Shown here piece by piece: positions 41,983-50,834 of a stretch of DNA of 64,000 nucleotides. The translations under genes and the position numbers were made by a program. The stretch's first letter is position 1; each line of letters starts with the position of its first letter. The notes under the pieces were generated by a model that worked only from the letters and a program-made list of their open reading frames with translations, made no database searches and was not told the DNA's origin. This DNA comes from an uncultured Flavobacteriales bacterium (GTDB taxonomy: Bacteria; Bacteroidota; Bacteroidia; Flavobacteriales; Crocinitomicaceae), in assembly GCA_946482515.1 (NCBI GenBank), contig CAMLRS010000007.1, positions 167,318-231,317 of the forward strand. The letters are read 5' to 3'.

Positions 41983-44319
41983 TCACAATCGATACTGGAA
42001 TTGAAAGATAAAGCCCCGAGGTGCCTGGATATCGCCCGGTCGGCCCATGTACTCGGTATTGGCAACGTTGTTCACGATAAACGCCACCTTGTAGTGATCC
42101 AGGAATTCATAGCCGATTCGGGCGTCAAATACCACAGCTGGACCGTTGTTTTCCGCGCGGTATTGTTTCAGTCCAACGAGGATTTGCTGACCGAAAACAC
42201 CGTCTTCGAAGATCGCATCGATGTTTTGCATGTAGCTGTTGTAGCGCATCGAGCCACCGAGGCTGAGACCTTTCCAGGTAAGCTGAAGATCGGCTTTTGC
42301 CAGGTGATTGAAACGGTACTTCAGCATGTTCGTGGACGTATCCGAAAACGTTGAGCGGTAGGCCGAATCGGTGTTGTCGGAAACCGGATTCATATACGTG
42401 TAGCCCATCAGCGTCTGCACTTTTACGGGTCCTATCATGCCTTCACCGCTCAGGGAGAAATCCAGCCCGGTAATAGTGGCTTCTTCTGCATTTTCCGCGC
42501 GGAAGCCCAGCCAGTTGAAAATGTAGCCGGGATCGTCCGGATTCAGACTCGGTGAAAGCGAATCCGGGATGTAATTACCGAAGGTGAATTCCATCATGTT
42601 GCTGTAATGGTTGATGAACGCCGCGGCATCCGCAAATCCTTTCCATCTACCGATTCTTATTCCTTGTTTCAGACCGATTTCAGCGGCCCAGCCTTGTTCA
42701 GGACGCAGCGCAGGATTAGGGAAAATATTCAGGCTGCCTACTGATGTCATCGTATAGCGCTCGGCAACGCTTGGATAGCGCACGCCTTGTCCGAACGAAG
42801 CCCGTAAATGGGTGTGTTTGACCACTTCGTAATGGACGCCCATGCGCACGATCGGAATAACGGGCAGCTTAATGGAATCTTTCCCGATGAAATAGTCGGA
42901 ATCGCCCTGGCGCTTGTCCTGCTGGAAATATTCGAATCGCACACCAGCCGTGATGTGGAGCTTCTTCCAGCCTTTTTCTCCCTGGGCATACAATGCGCCG
43001 TTGAAGGAGCTGTGATCGCCGTAGAGGTACGAATTCACCTTGTTTGCAATGGCCGAAGCACCCGACGTGAGCACCCAATTCCCTGCCCAGCGCCGCTGGA
43101 ACTGGTAATCGATGTATTTGACGTCGGCTTTCGAGCTTTGCGCATCGTTGTTGAGATTGCTGTTATCAGTGAGGAAATACCGTGATTTCAGCTGGTGCTT
43201 ATTGCCGTATTTGTCGAAATATTTTACCGATGGATCAATGGTCAGTCGCAGCCCACGGTTGAAGGTGAGCGTAGAAGCTGCCACACTGGTATCGGCGCCA
43301 CCGGAAGGCTGATAAGCGAACGTATCGCTTGCCCAGATGATGAAATTACCGGCTTTGGAAAGCTGTGCATTCCAGCCCAGGCTGGCCGAAAAGGATTTCC
43401 AGCTTTCCGGTTTGTAGTAAATCGTTCCGTTGATGCGTCCGCGGTCTTCTGTTTCGCCTTGTCGGTAGCCATCGGTTGTGTACCCATAGCCACCAAGCGT
43501 GAGTCCGAAATCCTTCCATTGACGACCGAAGCTCACATCGGCCTGGTGGAACAGCGGATTTTTCGACCACCATTTCAGGGAGCTGCGCTGCGGATTATCG
43601 TAAATACCCGTTTGTGCCTTCGCGAAGAGGTACGGTTTCTTCTCCGGTTCACGCTCCACGAGCGAGATAATGCCATTCAACGCGCCGCTTCCATACAAGA
43701 CAGAAGAAGCGCCTTTGATCACTTCCACCTGCTGGGCGTTTTCAATCGGGATAGCGTTCCATTTCGTATCGCCGGCATCGCCCGAAAGCAGCGGCACTTC
43801 GTTCCACAAAATAAGCACCCGGCTTCCGGCTCCGTACGAAAAACCGCTTCCGCCGCGAATGCTGACCTGTCCGTCCATGGCATATGCGCCCGGAACCTGA
43901 TCAACGGCCTGTTCCAAGTCTGTAATTCCTTTGTTATTGATTAAGTCCGGCTTGATGATCTCGAGCGAGATCGGCACTTCTTCGGCCCGCTGGCGGCGAC
44001 GTGAAGCAACGACGACCATCGTTTCCAACTCTTCGTGAATGGTCGGGACCAGCGCGATGACATAAGTATCACCGGGGTTGTTTCCAATGACAAGCGAATC
44101 GGTTATAAAATCGTCGGCAGAAAATACGAGCGTGACCGGCAGCGAATCCACCTGAATGGAGAAATTACCATCGATGTCGCCAAGGACCTGCCGACCTTCG
44201 GAAGAAACCACAGTTGGAAAAGGAATACGCTCAGTAGCTGATCGGACAACCCGGCCGTTAATCACTTGAGCCCAAAGGGAAAAAGGTAGTAAAAAAAGCA
44301 GCAGTAACCCTTGTTTCAT
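41983..44319 (-). CDS. TonB-dependent outer-membrane receptor
   Basis: 778 residues from ATG at 44319 (MKQGLLLLFLLPFSLWAQ, a signal peptide). Residues about 19-100 form a carboxypeptidase-D regulatory-like domain (INGRVVRSATERIPFPTVV). The plug domain, about 115-245, has VSIRGGSGFSYGAGSRVLIL and VEVIKGASSVLYGSGALNGI. The remainder is a 22-stranded barrel ending APRGFIFQFQYRL. It imports a ligand using the proton motive force through TonB. The ligand could be a siderophore, cobalamin or another complex; there is no SusD partner. Longer ORFs overlap dprA and were rejected. Confidence 0.94.
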   Translation of the reverse strand: MKQGLLLLFLLPFSLWAQVINGRVVRSATERIPFPTVVSSEGRQVLGDIDGNFSIQVDSLPVTLVFSADDFITDSLVIGNNPGDTYVIALVPTIHEELETMVVVASRRRQRAEEVPISLEIIKPDLINNKGITDLEQAVDQVPGAYAMDGQVSIRGGSGFSYGAGSRVLILWNEVPLLSGDAGDTKWNAIPIENAQQVEVIKGASSVLYGSGALNGIISLVEREPEKKPYLFAKAQTGIYDNPQRSSLKWWSKNPLFHQADVSFGRQWKDFGLTLGGYGYTTDGYRQGETEDRGRINGTIYYKPESWKSFSASLGWNAQLSKAGNFIIWASDTFAYQPSGGADTSVAASTLTFNRGLRLTIDPSVKYFDKYGNKHQLKSRYFLTDNSNLNNDAQSSKADVKYIDYQFQRRWAGNWVLTSGASAIANKVNSYLYGDHSSFNGALYAQGEKGWKKLHITAGVRFEYFQQDKRQGDSDYFIGKDSIKLPVIPIVRMGVHYEVVKHTHLRASFGQGVRYPSVAERYTMTSVGSLNIFPNPALRPEQGWAAEIGLKQGIRIGRWKGFADAAAFINHYSNMMEFTFGNYIPDSLSPSLNPDDPGYIFNWLGFRAENAEEATITGLDFSLSGEGMIGPVKVQTLMGYTYMNPVSDNTDSAYRSTFSDTSTNMLKYRFNHLAKADLQLTWKGLSLGGSMRYNSYMQNIDAIFEDGVFGQQILVGLKQYRAENNGPAVVFDARIGYEFLDHYKVAFIVNNVANTEYMGRPGDIQAPRGFIFQFQYRL

Positions 44320-44364
44320 AAAGGTAAAATTCCGTATATTCAATGGACCAAAGTACCATAAATT

Positions 44365-45465
44365 TTGAATTTTACTTCCAAACACCAGCAAATCGCTCTG
44401 ACCTTTCTGAGCGGTATCGGGAGCCGTCGTGCCAGGCTTTTGATCGCTCATTTCAACGATCTCGAACAGTTTTTCACCGAGCAGCAGCTCGACATTGCAC
44501 GCATTCCCGGTATACCAGCTCATTTTGTTTCGTACCAGCAGCGAATGGCTGCATTGGAAGCCGCCGATAAAGCACTCGAACACCTTGATCGCTTGCAGGC
44601 CGATACCGTTTTCTTTACCGATGCGGCTTACCCGAAACGGCTGAAACAATGCGACGATGCGCCGCTGCTTTTGTACACCAAAGGCACGATCGACTGGAAT
44701 CCTCAGCGAGCTGTTTCTATTGTGGGAACACGCCGGGCCAGCGATTATGGAAAAGCGCTTACCACCACACTTGTCGAAGGATTACAGGCCAGCGGTGCAA
44801 CCATCGTGAGCGGAATGGCTTACGGCATCGATATTTGTGCGCATACAGCGGCCTTGCAAACCGGGCTTCCGACCATTGGTGTTCTGGGTCATGGATTGCA
44901 CGTACTCTATCCGCACGAGCACCGGAAAACGGCTGAGCGCATGTTCGACACCGGCGGATTGGCCACCGAATTCGCGCCCGGCTTAAAACCCGAACCGGCC
45001 TATTTTCCCATGAGGAACCGTATCGTAGCCGGTCTGGCCGACGTGACGGTCGTAGTAGAAAGCGGTGAAAAAGGCGGCTCGCTGATTACCGCCAACCAGG
45101 CCAACGATTACAACCGCGATGTCTGCGCTTTTCCGGGAGATGTAACGCGTGCCGCCTCGGCCGGCTGCCTGAAGCTCATCCAGGAAGCCAAAGCGCATCT
45201 GATTACCGGGCCGGAAGACCTGCTTCGTTTACTCAACTGGCAAGCAGATGAGGCACCGGCAACTGTTCAGCGCAACCTGTTTACCGAGCTGAACGCCATG
45301 GAAGAACGGATTGTAGCTACCCTGCATGCTCACAAAGACCTGGCGATCGATGCGATCTGCTTTTTGGCGTCGCTTCCACTCAGCGAAGTTTCTAATTATT
45401 TGTTAGGCCTGGAATTCAAGGGGTTGGTTCGTTCGATGCCAGGGAAACGGTATTCCCTGATTTGA
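44365..45465 (+). CDS. dprA: DNA-processing protein DprA
   Basis: 366 residues. An N-terminal SAM/HhH-like region (LLIAHFNDLEQFF) precedes the Rossmann core: VSIVGTRRASDYGKALT, ATIVSGMAYGIDICAH, TIGVLGHGLHVLYPHEH, PMRNRIVAGLADVTVVVES and GSLITANQANDYNRDVCAFPG are all family signatures. The C-terminal ~70 residues are a winged-helix region. DprA loads RecA onto incoming single-stranded DNA during natural transformation. The start is TTG at 44365 (LNFTSKHQQIAL); there is no ATG in frame before the first conserved helix. Divergent from the TonB receptor with 45 bases between starts. Confidence 0.95.
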   Translation: MNFTSKHQQIALTFLSGIGSRRARLLIAHFNDLEQFFTEQQLDIARIPGIPAHFVSYQQRMAALEAADKALEHLDRLQADTVFFTDAAYPKRLKQCDDAPLLLYTKGTIDWNPQRAVSIVGTRRASDYGKALTTTLVEGLQASGATIVSGMAYGIDICAHTAALQTGLPTIGVLGHGLHVLYPHEHRKTAERMFDTGGLATEFAPGLKPEPAYFPMRNRIVAGLADVTVVVESGEKGGSLITANQANDYNRDVCAFPGDVTRAASAGCLKLIQEAKAHLITGPEDLLRLLNWQADEAPATVQRNLFTELNAMEERIVATLHAHKDLAIDAICFLASLPLSEVSNYLLGLEFKGLVRSMPGKRYSLI

Positions 45466-45557
45466 GCCGTTAGACTTGTTAAATCTGGCATTTCTCCCAA
45501 TTTTTTGCCGTTCGACGAAACTGTTTGTTACATTCGTGGAGATAAACCAATGAGAAA

Positions 45558-46748
45558 ATGAAAAAGCTGTTGCTCATCCCTTGCCTGGGTTTCGTATATG
45601 CATTCGGGCAAATTGTAACCAATGCTCCTGAGAGCAAATACCAATTTGAAAAAGTTGTCCACCTTGATGCTACCCCGGTTGAAAGCCAGGGTATGACAGG
45701 CACCTGCTGGAGCTTTTCCTCCCTTTCCTTTTTCGAATCGGAAATGATCCGCCAGGGTGTTAAGACTCCGGATATCCTTGCCGAAATGTACATCGTGCGC
45801 AAAGCCTACGAAGCGAAAGCCGATCGTTTCATCCGCATGGACGGAAAGATCAATTTCGGTGAAGGCGGTGCTTTCCACGACATTCCTTACGTGATCAAAC
45901 GCTACGGTATCGTTCCGAAGGAAGTCTACTCCGGACTTGCTGCAGGCGCTAAAGAATACAACCACGACGAGCTGTTCAGCATTCTCAATAGCTACATGCA
46001 AACCATCCTGGCGCAGGTGCAGAAAGGTCACGGAATCGAATCGACATGGAAAAAAGGCTTCGCTGCGATCCTCGATAACTACCTCGGAGCTGATCCAACA
46101 ACCTTTACCTACAAAGGAAAACAATACACGCCGCAAACGTATGCTGCATCACTCGGATTAAACATGGACAACTATGTTTCCATTACTTCGTTCTCCAACG
46201 ATCCGTTCTACGCATCTTGCGAGCTGGCTATTCCGGACAACTGGGCATGGGGAGACAGCTATAACGTGCCACTCGAAGACATGGTGACCATTGCTGAAAA
46301 TGCGTTGAAGAATGGTTACACGCTTGCGTGGGGTGCCGACGTTTCCGAAAAAGGCTTCAATTTCCGCCAGGGAATCGCGATCCTTCCGGAAGATCCTTCC
46401 ACGATCCAGGTAAAAGGCGCCGATAACAAGAGTTTTAACAATGCCGGAGCGGAGCGCAAATCCAACGCGTTCCTCGAGCCGGTGAAAGAAATCACCGTTA
46501 CACAAGAGCTCCGTCAGGAAGGTTATGATGAAAAAGTAACGACTGATGATCACGGAATGCACATCGTAGGATTGTACAAAGACCAGAACGGTACGCGTTA
46601 CTTCTTAGTGAAAAACTCATGGGGAACAGACAACCTTCCACAGGGGTATTTGTATGTGTCTGAACATTACTTTCGATTGAAAACCATTAACATATACATC
46701 CACAAAGACGCTCTCACAAAAGACGTTCGTTCTAAATTAAAAATTTAA
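45558..46748 (+). CDS. Secreted C1 peptidase, aminopeptidase C/bleomycin hydrolase-like
   Basis: 396 residues with signal peptide MKKLLLIPCLGFVYAFGQ. The papain-type catalytic residues are all present: Cys50 in GTCWSFS, His335 in DHGMHIVG, and Asn353 in VKNSWGT, with the oxyanion Gln in ESQGM. The insert structure and the GGAFHDIPYVIKRYG block match the PepC/BleH branch (M family C1B), which normally is cytoplasmic; the signal peptide makes it periplasmic here. A TACATTCG box lies about 25 bases upstream. Confidence 0.92.
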   Translation: MKKLLLIPCLGFVYAFGQIVTNAPESKYQFEKVVHLDATPVESQGMTGTCWSFSSLSFFESEMIRQGVKTPDILAEMYIVRKAYEAKADRFIRMDGKINFGEGGAFHDIPYVIKRYGIVPKEVYSGLAAGAKEYNHDELFSILNSYMQTILAQVQKGHGIESTWKKGFAAILDNYLGADPTTFTYKGKQYTPQTYAASLGLNMDNYVSITSFSNDPFYASCELAIPDNWAWGDSYNVPLEDMVTIAENALKNGYTLAWGADVSEKGFNFRQGIAILPEDPSTIQVKGADNKSFNNAGAERKSNAFLEPVKEITVTQELRQEGYDEKVTTDDHGMHIVGLYKDQNGTRYFLVKNSWGTDNLPQGYLYVSEHYFRLKTINIYIHKDALTKDVRSKLKI

Positions 46749-46812
46749 TTGTTCCATTATTGATATTTAGAAAAAAGTTCTACCTTCGTCAAGGAGACCC
46801 TATTTATGGATT

Positions 46813-47136
46813 ATGGAAAGACTCACGCCTGCCGAAGAGAAGGTAATGTTGAAATTGTGGAAGTTGGAGAAATCAACGGTAAAAGAGTTAGTAGAGCTGT
46901 ATTCTAACCCCAAACCTGCTTACAATACGATCTCGACGATCGTACGTATTCTGGAAAGGAAAAAATTTATCAAGCACAAACCGGTAGGAAGAGGCTATGT
47001 CTACATGCCGAAGGTTTCGCGCGATCAATACAGGGATTATCTTGCCAATTACATCCTGACGAACTATTTTGACGGAAATCGCAAAGAAATTATGTCGTTC
47101 TACAACAGCACGTTGACGCTGAACGACGTTTTGTAA
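46813..47136 (+). CDS. BlaI/MecI/CopY-type transcriptional repressor
   Basis: 107 residues. MERLTPAEEKVMLKLWKLEKSTVKELVELY, NTISTIVRILERKKFIKHKP and GRGYVYMPKVSRDQYRDYLAN form the winged-helix DNA-binding domain of the BlaI family. The residual dimerisation domain is short. In staphylococci such proteins are cleaved by a BlaR-type partner to induce beta-lactamase; no M56 sensor peptidase gene is adjacent here. A TACCTTCG box lies upstream at 46784. Confidence 0.92.
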   Translation: MERLTPAEEKVMLKLWKLEKSTVKELVELYSNPKPAYNTISTIVRILERKKFIKHKPVGRGYVYMPKVSRDQYRDYLANYILTNYFDGNRKEIMSFYNSTLTLNDVL

Positions 47137-47155
47137 CTTTTCTCAACGAAGAAAG

Positions 47156-47184
47156 CAGCCTTCCGGATCGGGAGGCTGTTTTTG
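47156..47184 (+). terminator. Terminator of the BlaI-type gene and mfd
   Basis: CAGCCTTCC (47156-47164) pairs with GGGAGGCTG (47170-47178), loop GGATC, followed by TTTTTG. It lies between the two converging genes and can serve both. Confidence 0.85.
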
Positions 47185-47186
47185 TT

Positions 47187-50100
47187 TTACACGAATTCTT
47201 CGATTTCCTTCAGACGATCAAACGCCTGGTCCATCGTAAGGACATTGCTGTAAATGATCCGTAAGCGGTCGTTTTTCTCACTGAGCTTACAATCTTTCGG
47301 CTGGCGTTGTACATAGCTCAAAACCTTTGTAAACTCAGGCGATTCATAGTATTTCGATTGCGCATTGGCCACGAAATAACCGATCATGGTGCCGGATTTG
47401 ATCACCAATCGCTCCAATCCGATGGATTCGGCCAGCCAGCGCAATTCGAAGGAATGGAAAAGCTCTTTAACCACACGCGGCATCGGCCCGAAACGGTCGA
47501 TGAGCTGCTGTTTATGCTGCTCGAGCTCTTCCGAAGTGGAAAGGCCGTCAAGCTCCTGGTAAATGCTCAGACGCTCGGCTACGTTGTTCACATAATCTTC
47601 CGGGATGCGCAATTCGAAATCTGTTTCGAGCACGCAATCGCGCACAAATGCAGTAGGGTGGTCGGTGGTGCGTTCGTCGAACAAATCCTTGAATTCTTCG
47701 TCGCGCAATTCCTGCAAGGCCTCGTTGAGGATTTTCTGGTACATTTCGAAACCGATCTCAGAGATGAAGCCGCTTTGTTCGCCGCCCAGGATATTCCCGG
47801 CGCCGCGGATGTCGAGGTCTTTCATCGCGATGTTGAAACCGGCGCCCAGATCCGAGAACTGTACCAATGCTTCCAGACGCTTGCGCGCTTCGGAAGTGAG
47901 CACGCTGAACGGCGGAGCGATGAGGTAACAGAAGCCTTTTTTGTTGGAACGTCCTACGCGACCGCGCAGCTGGTGCAGATCGCTGAGTCCGAAATTGTGG
48001 GCATCGTTGATAAGAATCGTATTGGCATTCGAGATATCAATACCGGACTCGATGATCGTGGTGGCGAGCAGCACATCGTATTCGCCGTTGATGAAATCCA
48101 TCATGATCTTCTCGAGGTGCTTGCCGTCCATTTGTCCATGACCGATCGCCACGCGCACACCCGGGCACAGACGGCTGATCATACCGGCAAGCTCGCGGAT
48201 ATTGGCCAGGCGGTTATGCACGAAATATACCTGTCCGCCACGGCTTACTTCATAGGCAATAGCGTCGCGGATAATCTCTTCGTTGAACTGGATGACTTCC
48301 GTAAGAACCGGTTGTCGGTTAGGTGGCGGTGTGTTGATAATACTGAGGTCACGGGCACCCATTAACGAAAACTGTAGTGTTCGTGGAATCGGGGTTGCAG
48401 TGAGTGTTAATGTATCAACAGTTGCCTTGAGCGTTTTGAGCTTGTCTTTCACCGCCACGCCGAATTTTTGTTCCTCATCGATGATGATCAGACCAAGGTC
48501 TTTGAACTTCACGCGATCGCCCACGATCTTGTGCGTTCCTACGAGAATATCGACCTGGCCTTTTTCGACGCGCTTGAGGATTTCGGTAATTTCTTTCGCC
48601 GATCGGAAGCGGTTGACGTATTCGACCGTGCAAGGGAATTGTTTCAGTCGCTCGCGGAATGAACGGGCGTGCTGGTGACACAGAATCGTCGTTGGAACGA
48701 GCACAGCTACCTGTTTGCTGTCGGCCACGGCTTTGAACGCAGCGCGAATAGCCACTTCGGTTTTTCCGAAACCAACGTCGCCGCACACGAGACGGTCCAT
48801 CGGCAGCGGCTTTTCCATGTCTTCCTTAACGGCTTGTGTGGCTTTGAGCTGATCCGGCGTGTCTTCGTACATGAATGACGCTTCTAGCTCGTTTTGCAGA
48901 TACGTATCGGGCGAATAGGCAAATCCCGGCTGACTGCGGCGCTTGGCATAGAGCTGAATGAGGTCGTAAGCCAATTCCTTGATCTTTTTCTTCGTCTTCT
49001 GCTTCAGCGTTGCCCAGGCCTGTGAACCAAGCTTGTTCATCTTCGGTGCGGTGCCTTCTTTGCCCGTGAATTTCGAGATGCGGTGCAGCGAGTGAATGCT
49101 CACATACAATACGTCACCGTCGCGGTAAACGAGGCGAATGGCTTCCTGCGGTTTGCCGTTCACATCGATGGTCTGCAATCCGGAGAACTGTCCCACACCG
49201 TGATCGATGTGCGTTACATAATCGCCTTTTTGCAGGTTGTAGATTTCTTTCAGCGTCAATGCCTGTTTCGCCTGGCGGAATCCTTCTTTCAGACGGAAAC
49301 GGTGGTAGCGCTCGAAGATCTGGTGATCGGTAAAGCACACCAGCTTCAGCTCGGGCAGAATGAAGCCTTCGTGGAGCGAAAGGTGCATGGGTGTGAATTC
49401 CACTTCGCCGCCGATGTCCTCGAAAATCTGGTACAGACGTTCGATCTGTCGTGGCTGGTTAGAGAAAATGAGGTTGAGGAAGCCGTTGTTTTTCCGTTGG
49501 ATGAGGTCTTCCTTCAGCAGCTCGAAATCTTTGTTGAAAGCCGGTTGCGGCTGTACCTGGAACGTAACAGTTTCGTTGGCTTTCTGATGGTAATCCGGCC
49601 CGAATTCAACCGTCGAAACGAGCTTCAGCTGTGCTTTCCAGTCGGATGGATGCATGTAGAGCTCCGCCGGTTTGCTGTGTTTGATGGTATCGTTGTTCAG
49701 CGTATCGTAAACCGAAACCGCCTTTTCGTAATCTTTTGCCAGCGCTTTTTCGACCATTTCCACCGAGCCGATCCAATAAGTAGCCTGCTTGCCGATGAAT
49801 TCCGGGAATGTGCCGCTTCCATTCACAATCAGTTGTTTCTGCACATTTGGCACGATGGAAAAATGCGTGTGTGTACTGATGGAAAGTTGTGAAACGGGAT
49901 CGAAAGTCCGGATGGAATCCACCTCATCGCCGAAAAACTCGACGCGAAAAGGATGATCGTTAGAGAAAGAAAAAATATCCACGATACCACCGCGGATGGA
50001 GAACTGCCCGGGTTCGTAAACGAAATCCACGCGCTCGAAACCGTATTCCAGCAGCAGCTCATTGAAAAAGTCGATGGAATAAGTTTTCCCCTTTTCCACG

Positions 50101-50531
50101 CGCATGGTGTTTTCGCTCAGCTTGCGTTGTGTCGGAACGCGCTCGAACAATGCCTGCGGATACGTAACGATCCAGCAGTTACGCCCATTGTTCACCTTTT
50201 CAAGTACTTCGGCCCGCGCCACCACATTGGCGTTGTCGGTTTCTTCGAGCTGGTAGGGTGTTCGGTACGAGGCAGGGTAGAAGAGAATGTGCTTTTCTTC
50301 CGGGAAGAGCTGCTCGAGATCGTTCAGGAAATAAGCCGCAGCTTCTTTGTCCTGCATAATAAACACATGGTGCCCGGGAACCTGCTCAGCCACAGCGGAT
50401 GCGGCCAGCGCACGCGACGATCCCACCAATCCCTTCCAGTGAATGCGGATTTCCGCCTGCTGGAGAAGATTAGCTGTTTGATCGATGCCGGAGAGGCGTT
50501 TGAAAAGGTGTTTAAATTGCGAGAGTTCCAT
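47187..50531 (-). CDS. mfd: Transcription-repair coupling factor
   Basis: 1114 residues with the full Mfd layout: UvrB-homology region (YEFERVDFVYEPGQFSIRGG), a CarD-like RNA-polymerase-binding domain near residues 430-500 (LQKGDYVTHIDHGVGQFSG), and a RecG-like translocase with Walker A GDVGFGKTEVAIRAAF near 585, the DEEQ box, TATPIPRTLQ, GVRVAIGHGQM and DLHQLRGRVGRSNKKG. The C-terminal TRCF domain ends RLKEIEEFV. Mfd removes stalled RNA polymerase and recruits UvrA. The promoter box TAAATTTG is only 8 bases above the start, so the mRNA is nearly leaderless. Confidence 0.97.
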   Translation of the reverse strand: MELSQFKHLFKRLSGIDQTANLLQQAEIRIHWKGLVGSSRALAASAVAEQVPGHHVFIMQDKEAAAYFLNDLEQLFPEEKHILFYPASYRTPYQLEETDNANVVARAEVLEKVNNGRNCWIVTYPQALFERVPTQRKLSENTMRVEKGKTYSIDFFNELLLEYGFERVDFVYEPGQFSIRGGIVDIFSFSNDHPFRVEFFGDEVDSIRTFDPVSQLSISTHTHFSIVPNVQKQLIVNGSGTFPEFIGKQATYWIGSVEMVEKALAKDYEKAVSVYDTLNNDTIKHSKPAELYMHPSDWKAQLKLVSTVEFGPDYHQKANETVTFQVQPQPAFNKDFELLKEDLIQRKNNGFLNLIFSNQPRQIERLYQIFEDIGGEVEFTPMHLSLHEGFILPELKLVCFTDHQIFERYHRFRLKEGFRQAKQALTLKEIYNLQKGDYVTHIDHGVGQFSGLQTIDVNGKPQEAIRLVYRDGDVLYVSIHSLHRISKFTGKEGTAPKMNKLGSQAWATLKQKTKKKIKELAYDLIQLYAKRRSQPGFAYSPDTYLQNELEASFMYEDTPDQLKATQAVKEDMEKPLPMDRLVCGDVGFGKTEVAIRAAFKAVADSKQVAVLVPTTILCHQHARSFRERLKQFPCTVEYVNRFRSAKEITEILKRVEKGQVDILVGTHKIVGDRVKFKDLGLIIIDEEQKFGVAVKDKLKTLKATVDTLTLTATPIPRTLQFSLMGARDLSIINTPPPNRQPVLTEVIQFNEEIIRDAIAYEVSRGGQVYFVHNRLANIRELAGMISRLCPGVRVAIGHGQMDGKHLEKIMMDFINGEYDVLLATTIIESGIDISNANTILINDAHNFGLSDLHQLRGRVGRSNKKGFCYLIAPPFSVLTSEARKRLEALVQFSDLGAGFNIAMKDLDIRGAGNILGGEQSGFISEIGFEMYQKILNEALQELRDEEFKDLFDERTTDHPTAFVRDCVLETDFELRIPEDYVNNVAERLSIYQELDGLSTSEELEQHKQQLIDRFGPMPRVVKELFHSFELRWLAESIGLERLVIKSGTMIGYFVANAQSKYYESPEFTKVLSYVQRQPKDCKLSEKNDRLRIIYSNVLTMDQAFDRLKEIEEFV

Positions 50532-50834
50532 GCGGATGCAAATTTAGCGCAAAATCGATGAATCGGAGTAAACAGCGTTGATATGGCCTTTACAGGTGTT
50601 AATGATCGGTTTTATTTGTTCATTTTAAAACCGGGTATGTTCAATTTTCACTATGGATTATTCATTTGACCGAATAAAAAAACGTACCCTTTTAAGGGTA
50701 TTTTATAGATAAATCAACAAATCAATAAGATTGAAGCTAACATTGGATCGACGAGTGCTTTTTCCGTTCCTTTGAAACCAAATTCGGATTTTTCCGATCA
50801 CTATCGTAGATTAGATAGTCCTAACGAAAGCGGT
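50532..50834. other. Divergent promoter region between mfd and the T9SS cargo gene
   Basis: No gene seen. It holds the mfd -7 box at 50539 and a perfect 16-base palindrome TACCCTTTTAAGGGTA around 50685-50705 near a possible promoter for the plus-strand gene. That gene then has a leader of more than 100 bases. A TTG-initiated extension at 50772 would hide the signal peptide and was not used. Confidence 0.5.
50539..50546 (-). promoter_or_regulatory. -7 box for mfd
   Basis: The complement reads TAAATTTG, exact TAnnTTTG, 8 bases from the mfd ATG at 50531. Confidence 0.5.

Noticed and set aside
47307..48365. 352-residue plus-strand ORF
   Set aside because: Antisense shadow inside mfd without any recognisable domain.
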